Below, piece by piece: positions 41,001 through 53,000 of a stretch of DNA of 64,000 nt (its first letter is position 1; the number at the start of each line of letters is the position of its first letter). A program made the translations under genes and the position numbers. A model generated the notes under the pieces. The model was not told where the DNA came from and did no database searches. It worked only from the letters and a program-made list of their open reading frames with translations. The DNA is from Apostichopus japonicus (taxonomy: Eukaryota; Echinodermata; Holothuroidea; Aspidochirotida; Stichopodidae): the NCBI RefSeq assembly GCF_037975245.1, contig NC_092580.1, positions 13,113,501 through 13,177,500 of the forward strand. Reading direction: 5' to 3'.

Positions 41001-44000
41001 GGTGCTTTTTCTCTCCTTTTCTTTTGTACAAAATTTAAAAGTGATAATTGTTACACTTCTTTACATTTTCCCTGTAGGGTACAGTATCAAAGTTCACACG
41101 TGTCCCCCTAGATTTTATGCGATTCCTTCTAGATTTTATTGTACGGACTTTCCAAAAAAATAGCCGGCAGCTGTTTTCCACCCTAAGTCATAGGAGATCT
41201 ATGGCATGCTTGTCACTTTTTGAAATGCCCCAGTCGAGAAACGTAAAGAACAGTTTAAAGATGAAAAGATCACTCTTTGTATTAAAGTCTTTCTCTCCGA
41301 AGGAAATCAGGGAATTTGAATTTAAAGCTCCAGAATTAGGGATATACTTTTGTGGAGACTTTTCTTGTTTTCAGCATGATCGTATCACGATATATATCAT
41401 CACAGCAGCTGTGTGTGCGTGTGGGTGTGTGGGTGTTTGTGTGTGTGCTTTGATCATCTTGAGTTTCTGGAATTGTCATACTTAAAGCCTTCTGACATTA
41501 CCGAATAATTTATTTTGTACTTTACAAGACTCTCAGATGCTAGATGTAAACTACTGTTTGAATATTCAATCAATGGACTGCAGAAAAATTGTCCCTGCAT
41601 AAATCGATCTTTTGTTTTTATTGCCCTTATATGAATGTCTAGTAGAGACTGATTAATAAGGGGGAAAAAAAGAGAAAACACCATCCATATCTCTATTAAT
41701 TATTATTATATTAACATTTGTAAAATTTCTTCATTTTTTGAATATAACCTTCATGGCTAGTCAAATAACCCTAACAGCTAAACACATTAATACAAAAAAA
41801 AAAAAGAATAAAAGGGAGGCATTTGTTTGAAACGAAATTGTTCTCGATGTTTTATCAGTAACTTTGTTTCTCTTTCAATTTTTCAGCCGTACGAGAGGAT
41901 GAATCTAGCAGATGCTCTGGTCACTAAGCCATACTCTGACGGGCAATGCATCATATCTCAGGTATGGTTGAACGGAAAAGCAATTAAAAGCATTTTTGAC
42001 CATTTTCTACTTGCAAGGTGGGCCCACCTCTATATTGAAAAGAAGAAGAAAACCCAACTGTTTTCAACAGAGGTGAAAGGTTGTCTAAGGTCACCAGAGG
42101 TCAAGGACTAAAAATTTGTTTTTCACAATAAATCGCCTAAAACAGAAGCATTGATGAATATCAACACAGTTTGTAGGTTTACCCTTCCAGTGAGAAGAAA
42201 AAAAAATAGAATTTGCAGGTTTTCTTGGAAGTGAAATTTCAATTTGGGTCTTAAGTAGCTCCAGAAGTAAAGCTTGGTTGACCTTCAAAACTTGGTAAGT
42301 GGATCCACTGCAATTAGAGAACCAGAACCCTAATAGTTTTGTTTCAATGTCAAAGGTCATACAAGACTCCAAAAAGTGCAAAAACTTTTGTAAACATGGT
42401 AAACTCTCAAAGTAAAGCATGGATGAAGTTGATAGGTAGGTCTCCATGAGTGCAAGAGAAAAGCCTATCGCTTGTACTCAGCAATGTTCAAAGTTATTTA
42501 TCTTAAAATGTTGTCTGCAGTACTCAAGATTATTCTCATATGAAACGTGACAAGGCCGAATCCGCATAGAAGCAAAAATTCTCACGAGGAAGTGTAAGAA
42601 AATGTTCAATCTGTCTCTCCATCCATCAGTGTCGCAAGATTCCATCGCCGGCCGTAAATCGGCGGTGGCAAAGCGCGTCTTTATGGATGATCCCTGCGAC
42701 TAACACATAGTTTGACAAGATACTTATAGTCTCATTTCCCTAAGTAGGATCTTCTGACAGGAGGGGGGTCTGACAGGGGGGGGATTTCTGTCATCGATTC
42801 TGTCGTTATACATGGAAACGTTTGTTATCCGTCGGAAGGTAAAGAGGTAACGGAAAAGACCTAGATAATTTGGAAGCTAGAAGGAATATTTTGTGGCTTT
42901 TATGTTTTTTTTTGCTCCACCGAGCCTGTTTTTGTATACAACCATTTGCTAATTGTCAAAAAGTTTGGGGGTTTGAAACTGTTTGCAGAAAGAAGCCAAA
43001 AAAATATGGGGTAATAAGTCATGTAGTTATTTGTTTATTTGTAGAAATAGTATGTTGAAAATGAGAAGTGGTGTTGGGACAAGGGCAAGGTTGTTTAGGT
43101 GTTTAGAATAATTATATATATACATACATATATATATATATATATGTACACATGTATTGGCCGTGAAATAACAATAAGAGGATTATCCCTTTCTGTAATC
43201 CAAAGATTAAATCCAAACTTGGTTTCTTGTTTATACCTTTCTCTGAGTTTGTAAAGTGGAATTAGTAAAGCTTCCCATGGTGAAAATTGTTAACATTTTT
43301 ATTTGGGGGGGCTTGAAATTAGTTTTCAAACTACAAAAGTGAGGAAAAAAATGAGGGTGGGTGATGGGGGGGCAGGGGGAGGGTGCAATCAGCCATAGTT
43401 AGAGATAGATAGGTTTTTATGTTATTTGTGCAATATAATTTTGATAATGAATATAATGATAAATGGTGGTGTTGGATCTAGGCAATGTTGTTTAGGTTTG
43501 CAGTATATATTATACATGTATTAGCCATGACATGACAATATTAAATATATTCCACCAAGAAAAGAGCAAATATATGGGGCAATAAGTCACAGTTAGTTAG
43601 ACAGGTTTCTGTTCATTTACACAAAATAATACTATGGAGGATTATCCCACACACACTTGTAACCCAAAGATTAATCCCAAAAAGGCTTCACCTGCAAAAA
43701 TACATATATCTCTGAGGTATATAACATAATGAATTAAAAGCTGATACAAGAAAATGTAATATTTGTTGACAATCATTTTCTTGATGGGTTGCATGTATCT
43801 GCTTTCCAGGTGATATGTGTTTTCTCATAAATATGGAAACACACCACAAAAAGATAATGAAAAGATTATAAATATTACCCATTATTTATGGCCCACCTAT
43901 AGATCACATTTTCATGTTTAAGGGTCTGGACGGGTCGGTCGCAACCCTTTAATTTTGTAAGATCTAAATTTTCCCCCATGGATATCCTCCTCAAGTGGTC

Positions 44001-47000
44001 ATTAAAGCTTACATCGACTGATTTGATTGCAATTGATTGCACGTCGACTGAAAGTTTTAAAATGGAAAAATCATACTGTCAGATTCTAACAGAAAAAAAA
44101 AAAAAAAAACGCTTAACGATCTATTTTTCTTTTGTTTTCAGCAAGCCTGGTTTGCTACCCTTTGTCAAAGCTTAGCAACCCCATTTTGATAAGCGACCCA
44201 CAAAAGTTGGGAAGCAAGGGGGTCCCAAACCACCATGTGAAATGCACCAATCAAATGCTGCATCTTAGAACCGTCCCTAAAGTACTTTGAGAAAGTTTCT
44301 TTAGTGTAAACTATCAGCATCCTTCCAATTTGAGTCCATTGCAGACGATCTTTAAAAGTCTTTAACAAAATTGTCGCCTCCAGTTTATCGATTCCATGAA
44401 TCGTTGTGTCAAAATTTCCTGGACAGTTTCCCTCCCTGGCACAACAAGTCTTTCACCTTCTTCTCTTTCACTCTAGGGAGATGATGCCGACGGTTGTTAC
44501 TTTGTCGAGGAGGGCACCGTACGTGTCAGTATGAAAAACACGGTAAGTAACAAACAACTGGTCATGCATTCATAATATATACAGTTTTCCGTTCAGTTTG
44601 TTTTGGGTTTTTTTTTGCTTATTGTTTTGTTTGGATTCTGCTGACCGACCGTGCGAGTGTTTAACATGCGCTACAGTGGAAGAGTCCTGTCGGTGTCACA
44701 TATACGAACCTTAGGACAGTGGGGCTTATATGGTCTGCACTAATATCAAAAAATTTCATTGTATGGAAATGTCCACTACTGAACCACTGCGAGTTGAAAT
44801 CAGAAGAATTGAAAATAGAATCAAAAGTTTAGGTTTTTTTATTAGACACAGAAATCTTGCTGGACTTGATTTCATTTTTTCCCCCTTTGCCGTGCTTCAT
44901 TTCTTGGCCTGTTCTTTAAATTTTTGTTTGTTTCTATTTGGAAATGTTTGCCGTGTGTACTATTAATTATCTGTTGCTGTTTCATCTTGGGAGTTGCCAT
45001 ACTGAGTAGCAATTTAATACACTATTAGCAATCCAAATTGGGATTATATTTGGCGCTTAAACGCAGCATTTTGAGAATTTGATTTTGCCAATTTCTTTTG
45101 TTTTACGCTGTTAATTGGAAATACTAAAATTTTGTAACCTTTGGTATTTAGCATCCCTAATCATTGTTCATGTAAACATGAAATCAGGCCAACATATTTT
45201 TTTCTTAAATTTTTGTAGTTTCCATTTTCCATTTGACTACTAGCAGCCCCCCCCCCAAAAAAGGACGTGGGTGATGTAATGCTTCAAAATTGAATCAAAT
45301 ATGTTAATTAGACACACATTAACCTACATTTTTGTGAAGATATCTCAAATGTTGTCCTAGTTTATGAGTAATACTCTGTAGGTTTGTTAAAATTGCGAAC
45401 TGGATGCGAGAAAGGTGTCTTAATCAGGATTGGCAGTCAGTCCTCATTTCTGACTGGGTTCGCGTGTTATTTCTTGCGGCGAGTATATAAATAATTTGTT
45501 AAACCTAAACTCTATATCTGATCTGTTTCTATATATCGCCATAACACGTAGGACACTGAGAACATGGCGATCCTATCGTTAAAGCTGAAATTAAGCAAAG
45601 CAGTCCAAACTTGCTCTTAGCTGCTCTGAGAAGGGTGACTGATGGATTTAAAGGCAACTCAAGGATAATAGGGCCTTCTTTTCCCTCCCACTATTTTCGC
45701 CTTTGGCTCAGCTAATTGTACTCTATATGTGTTTTCCTTTTCCTTCCATATATTTTACTTCATTTCGTGTAGCAAATCCCGTCAGCTTTCAGCATGAATG
45801 GTATCAGCGATTGCTCATACTTTCTCTATAATTCTGTGTTAAGTTCTCATCTTGTTGAGTTAGTAGAAAGAACAATGGGTCGTCAATTTCCTTCTCTATC
45901 ATCCACTGTGGCATTTCATGATCATGATGAGTTAATTTTTCGACCGAGGAGATGACTGTTTTCTTTGGGATCCTTCCTTCCCTACTATGTATCATCATGT
46001 TGAGTTAATTTGTACAATCCTCGAGATACCTGTTTTCGTCTCTGTCCTCTCAATGTTTCCCGTTACTAACCGTGTGTCGTGATGTCGAGTCTTCAAGATC
46101 AACAAGAATCTTGTCTGTTTTCCCTACCTTATTGTAACTGTTTGCCATCTCTGACATTTTCTCCTGACCCCACTTCTATCTCTTACTCTGTCCATCCCGG
46201 TACATTTGTCATCATGGTGTGAAACTGACCTTGGTATGACTGAAAGGATTTCTTTCTATTCTTCATGTTTCATTTTCTTTTCTTTTTTTTTCATCTGTGT
46301 GTTACATCTCTCATCATGTTTTTAATTTAATTGTACGACCAGAGCAAGTTATCTTCTTCTTTTCCTGTTCCATCTCTTCTCTTTCTCTATAATATTTCTC
46401 ATCAGGTTATTGTTAACAGATGCAACCAGAAGGGGCTACATCTTTTCCTAAATGCTCTTTCTCCTTTACGTAGTATATTTCTCATCATGTTGAGTTATTT
46501 ATGCAACCGGAGTAGTTCATCCTTTTCTGTTCCAAAACGCACTTCCATCTCTCTCTCCCTTCTATATATATAACACTTCTCACCATGCCGAGTTTATGTC
46601 ATGTACATTCAACCAAAAGAAGTTCATCTTTTCCATTAGTCTCTTTCTCTTTCTCATCATGTTGAGTTAATTATGCAACCGGCGTACTTCATCCTTTTCT
46701 GTTCCTACATTCGCTCTCTCCTCTATATATAACACTTCTCACCATGCCGAGTTTATGTCATGTATGCAGCCCAATGAAGTTCATCTTTTCATGTACGCTC
46801 CTATTTCTTTTAGGTAATGTTTCTCATCATGTTGAGTAAATTATGCAACAGGAGTACTTCATCCTTTTCTGTTCCTACATTCTCTCTCTTCCTTCTATAT
46901 ATAACACTTCTCACCATGCAGTTTATATCATGTATATACAACCAAAGGAACTACATCTTTTCCTTTACCCTCTTTGCTTTTAGGTAATATTTCTCATCAT

Positions 47001-50000
47001 GTTGAGTTAATTATGCAACCGGAGTACTTCATCCAAATTCTGTTCCTACATACTCTCCTCTCTCTCTTCCTTCTATATATAATGCTGCTCACCGAGTTTA
47101 AAGAAGTTCATCTCTATCTCGGATATTACATCTCTTATCATGTTGAGCCTGTCATGCAATGGAAATAAATTCATCTTTCATCTGTTTGTAATACTCTCTT
47201 CTTTGTAAAATTTCTCATCATGTTGAGTTAACAGTACAACCAACAGGATTTTGCATCATTTTCTTTTTCAATTTTTTTCTTTTGGTCTTTCTGTATTAAA
47301 TTCTATATAACGCTGTTCACCGTACCGAGTTTAAAGAAGTTCATCTCTATCTCGGATGTAACATCTCTTATCATGTCGAGCCTATCATGCAATAGGAAAT
47401 AAATTCCTCGTTTATCTGTTTGTAATACTCTCTTCTTTGTAAAATTTCTCATCATGTTGAGTTAACTGTACAACCAACAGGAGTTTGCATCATTTTCTTT
47501 TTCATTTCTTTTTCTTTTGGTCTTTCTGCATTAAAACTCTCGTCATGTAACGTTTCTTATCGTATGTCCCTGTTACCACTCAAAAAAAAATCATAATTTT
47601 ATCATCTTTTGTTTTGTTTCACATTGTAGCAGTGTCTCTGTCATCCCAGGTCATTGTTCAGAACCCTCCTGGACTACCTCGGCTACTTTCTGCTTACCAC
47701 CGCCATCCTCTATGCCTCTCTCATTTCCCTCCAAAACCCGTCCATCTTTGCCTCTCTGCTCCCATCGCCGTATGCCTGCCAACTCTACCGTCTGTCCGTC
47801 GCTCTGCCATTCTTCATTTCATTCCTTCTGCTTCTCCTTCCGTTACTTTCTCTTGTGAGTCCTAGTTTCATTCTTCTCTCTCTCTTTCTCTGTCTCTCTC
47901 TTTCACTTCTTTCTAAACTCGAGTTTTATTTCTCGTACGACTAGACCTACCATCCACCAATGTTGCCCATAGAGCGATCATATTACTGTTAGTATCTAGT
48001 CTCAGTGCTGTAAATCGACTAAATTATGGTTTTTTGTCTTTAAACAGCTATCGATTTTGACTCATAAAGTTACATATAATCTAAGAGAGCAAACAGTTTA
48101 GCCTTAAACCAACAATATCAGACAGTTTTGCCCCGGAATGATTTTTTTAATGTTGTGGATTAAAGTAGAACTTTTGCGCATGGAGTTTGGTTAATTATTG
48201 ACACTATTGCATACTAAAAAAAACAAACTTAATAACCATAATAGCTGCATCTTATACAAGAGTTACATTTCCAGCAATGGCATAATAAAAAGCAGAAGAT
48301 TTTGATATTTTGGATGTGCTACTTGCATGTGATTAAATACTAACATGAAAAATATGAATAAAATGGGGGGGGGGGAGAAGGGAAGTGAGTCATTATTGAC
48401 TTGGTATATACTTCCTTGTTCATATCGAGAGCAAAACTGCAGCTAAAAGGAACCTCGTTCTAATACTTGATGAATTGATATTTGTTTACTTAGTAATACC
48501 TGGTAGATTGGCTATTGTTGTAGGAGGGGGGGGGGGGAGGAATTAGAAATTGGGTAAACTTGCTAGAAACTTGGCAATCTCACACTTCATACTAGCTCAT
48601 TGCAGCTTACAACAAAATTGATACTTTGCTGATTATCATTATACAGGATATATGCTCATATCAGGAAATAATTTAGTGTTGAAATCTTGTGTAGCTGTTT
48701 GAAGGCTTAACTGCCTCTTAAAAAGCTTTAATATTAAAAGGCTTTGTTTTGGTAATACAAAACAGAGCTTCAGAATTGTTATCATAAATTCTTACGACAT
48801 TTGTGGATGAAAGGATGAAAACGAATCGAGTCGTAACTACTAATTGGGGGGGGGGGGGTGTTCTGGTGGCCGACAAGTTGACACGGCCATGGAAGACAAA
48901 ATAGTTTACATCGCTAGATTTGCACGCCATCTATCAATATCTCTTACCCATAGCTGTAGGGAAATCCGGTTCGTTTTAAGGTTAATGTGAGATGTTGAGG
49001 ATGAAAAATGTTATCGGAAATCTTTTATTTTACGTTTGTCATCCTGTTGTGCATAAGTTCATTCTTGATATATGTGAGATATGTTTGAAATGTTTTGTTT
49101 GCACGAGGCTGTTTTTACTATACTGTAAAATCTAGGCGTTTTAAAAACTGCAACTTTTTGCTTTTGTAAGAATACACTTAGATATTTAGAGCAAAAATAC
49201 ATCCTCATTGCGACAGAGTTTACATCCTTCATCGTTCATAATTGTTCTTGTTAATTGCTGTTATGATATTTTGCATTATTGAAGAACATTGTGCTTTCAT
49301 CAAGCCTGTTTGAATTCATTTTATACTTTGATTGGAAAACCAAAGTATCTATATAAACGTTCTTTCAGTGCAATGTTAAAGTCATTGTCGATCATGAAAC
49401 CTTCCCTTCACCCATGTATAAAGCAGAACCCCCCCCCCTTTCTCTCCTCGATGCAGGTCGGAATCTTTTCGTCTGCAACAGGATCTTGTCAAAAAACAGA
49501 TTGTTTAATACGACCCTCAAAGATGGGAACCATTTAAAGTCGCTCGTAGGCCAACCTTTGTCAAAAACCAGCAGAAACGGAATTGTGTTTAACGATCTGC
49601 ATCGAACGGCTGCGGTCGTTTCGTTCACAAAAAATATTTGGAACCCGATGTATCAAAATTCTCTCCGTCATTTGTACGGTCCAGACTCTCCAAGATCAAT
49701 ATTGCTTGCTTTAATTAGAAACGGTCATTTCATCCAGGCTGCTGGGTTATTTTCTGCCACGCCCTTCCAATAGAATATCCAGCGTCATCATGCTGCATTC
49801 ACTGTGGGCGATCGTTTCATCGTCGACAAATACTATAATTGATGCATTCACATGTTATTCGATTCATGCTTTATAACCCTAATTCAAAAAACAGCTTTTG
49901 TTCAGCTCGTTGGATGATTATCCTCGTTGAATTCATTACTTGGACATTCTTTGTTTTTTTATTCTTCTTCTCGTTCCTGTTGTTTTTTTTGCTCTTCTCT

Positions 50001-53000
50001 GATCTTATCACCGATGCTTCGATCTTCCTCCTTCACCATCATCATCATTGCTACTACCATATTGCTGTGTTGTTTGCCGTTCCCAGAAGACCGTAAGTAT
50101 AAATACTATTCATCCACACACACAACGATTGTATCACACAAGACTGTGATTGCATGATGTGGCATGATCATGTGACCTGTTTAGTCGTCAGCCCGATCTT
50201 TTAGAACAAGAAAACCAGATTTGTTTTTTTTCCACCTCAAAACATAATTACTAGAATAAACCTTTTTATATTGTATTTTATTTTTTTTCCCCGTCAGCTT
50301 CCTCATTCTCGTGGGAGAAATTCTTTTTAACACTCTTATATAAATTATCTCTAAAAATCAAAGAATAAGTCCATCTAAAAAGAAACGCAGTATCTTCAAG
50401 GAACATATATTTGGCAGTCATTTCCTTGCGGCGGTTTAGAAGCTTTTAATATTTTGCACAACTAAACACTTTGGGACTTAAAATGAAGCCCAGAGATAAA
50501 ATTCAGGAAGGAGAAAAGTTTGAATTGAACTATTTTTATCTTTTTTTAGTGTTTTTACCCATACTAGGTTGATCACTAGTACATTTAATTTTGTAAAGAA
50601 AATGATATTTTGAGATAGCTTTAAGAACGTTCAGTTTTATGTGTGAACTTTCCCGTCCAACCCCTTTCCCATCAATCACCCGTGGTCAAATTTATGCGAA
50701 ACCTACACAGGCTGATTTACATATAACGAGTGTCTCTAATCGTCTCCGTACATTTAGTGCGTTTGGCATACCTGCGCTATCTACATGAGATAGACATATA
50801 TACAAAAGTCCATTAAATCCAGAGATGTAATAAAATGTGTTTATTCCATTACTCTCGACTTTCAATATCAGCGCTGTCAAAGTTAGGCAAGTTGTAAATT
50901 GGAGAGGCTTTTCAGAAAGAAGAAAGTGAAAATAACCAATTTATTACGATGACGACATCATGGTTTATTCTGTTGGAATTTGTGACTGTTTTTTTGTGCT
51001 TCTTTGTATGAAAAATGTTGAACATGACTGATAGCGAAAAAGGCCTCGCAGTTCCTCATATCTGACGAATCATCTCTCAGCCCCTTTTAAAATAATTGAG
51101 ACTCGTATCTCGTTTCGAAAGATGAACGATCCGAAGAGAAAACATGTCGGCAAAGTGAAATGGGACATGCAAGGAGCTGAGAACGACGCGAGGAATATTT
51201 GTTTTTTGAGATGTCATTTTATGTGTATACATGTTCTCATGGGGATAGGAATGTTTGGATGGGCAATATGGGAGTAAGATTAACGAGGTAACATTAAATT
51301 AGTCTGCAGCATCCAAGTTTATATACTTCATTAATATTCTTCTTGAAGGTTCTTTTAAATTGTAATGCAACATTTGGTCCATTACAGATTAAATGGGTTT
51401 GGGGGGGGGGGGGGGATTGTTTGGGCATTGGAGAGAAATGTATGATCTATGTTTTTTAATCCTTGCCACAGGGATAAAAGGAATCTAAGTGATGTGTGAG
51501 ATGTGTGTGTGGGATGTCTGGCTTGTAAATACGATAATTGTGTGGTGGGTGAACTTCATATTTGGTGAGCAAATGCACCTTATCAAGTAGAAGAATAAGT
51601 TTGTTTTCTATGGAGTTCAAAGGCCATTTGAGGTCAACAGAGGTCAACATAAACTTGTTATCACAATAACAAAAGACTGTTAGGTGGACGATCTTCATAT
51701 TTAATATGTGGATGTACCATGTAGAAGTAGAAGAACTCATTGTTTTCTGTGGAGGTCAAAGGTCATTTGAGGCCAACAGTTGTGAAAGTCTGAAACCTTG
51801 TAAACATGATAACACCAAAAGCAAACCTTTAGATGGACTGCACTCTTAGCATGTGGATGTAAGTAAGAAATCACAATAATCCTATGTTTTTGGCAGAGGT
51901 CAAAGGTCAGTTGTGAGTGTACTAGACGTCACAGTTTGAAAACCTTGTAAAACACTATCTAAGTTAAAAATGAATGCTTGGATTTACTTCATACTTGGTG
52001 TTTGGGTCCACCCTATTGAGTACCAGAACAGCGTTATTTATTTTAAAGGTCCAAAAAATTCTGGTTGTGACAGTATTTCACTACTTTCTGTGGAGCTGGT
52101 AAGGGGGAAAAACTTAAGCAAGGTAACAGAAAACCAAAAGCCAGTAGTGTTTATTATTATAATCGCATGCTTCAAGAAAACTGGAGTGTTGATTCCTCGT
52201 CGGAGTTAGAAAGGAATCTCTGCGGCCGTGATTGCGTCTGTGTGCATAGATACTGTATGTGTGTTATGCCTTCGCTTATAAACTCAGACGGTACATGGTG
52301 GGTTTATCTTTATAGTTGGTGAGGGGATGCAAATGGCGCTCCATATCTGGCAACCCCATGCCATAATTTCAATCCAAAATGCTGTGTGTAATGTTACTTG
52401 TATCGTTTATGCACCCTCGACCACTCATCATGTGAAACAACCTGGAACTAAAAGCTAAATCTTGATCATCATATTAATGCCTCAAGACTCGAGATACAAG
52501 CATAACTTATCGTCATAGTAAAGTGAACTAATGCACTGCAAAGGACTGTCTTTTTCTTGATCAGAGATATGAAAAATATGAGTCATATACAGTTTGTTAT
52601 AGACCTGTATCACTTACAAAACAAGCTATGAAGCTGGAACTTTATTTTCGTCTCAGACTTGCTATTTTTTCTATCCCAAAAATAGGTATTATAATGTTAA
52701 TTATCATATATTGGTCATATATATAGAGAAGCAGGTGTTTCACCAGTCGCTACACAATTTTGTTTCAAATAGCTCACAGATTGCTGTATTTTCACTGTTA
52801 ATTCTCTTTATCCTTGCCTGGGGAGTTGTGTGTTTTTTTGACATAACATAGTAATTCTTGATATTTTCTGCAAACAAAATTCAATGCCCTTTTAAGTGGG
52901 GAAAGTGCAGCAGCAAGTATGTCTAGAATCATAGATAGAAGTGACTTTCTAAAGCTGCATGTTTGCATTGACTAATTAACATTGACAATCATCATGATGA

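Noticed and set aside
47654-47944. Leu/Ser/Phe-rich frame that looks like a membrane protein
   Set aside because: It lies in a pyrimidine-rich intronic tract next to a tandem array, and such tracts give hydrophobic translations automatically.
49414-49773. 119-codon open frame without low complexity
   Set aside because: No domain or motif recognised, no splice context or homology seen; by length it can occur by chance in 64 kb.
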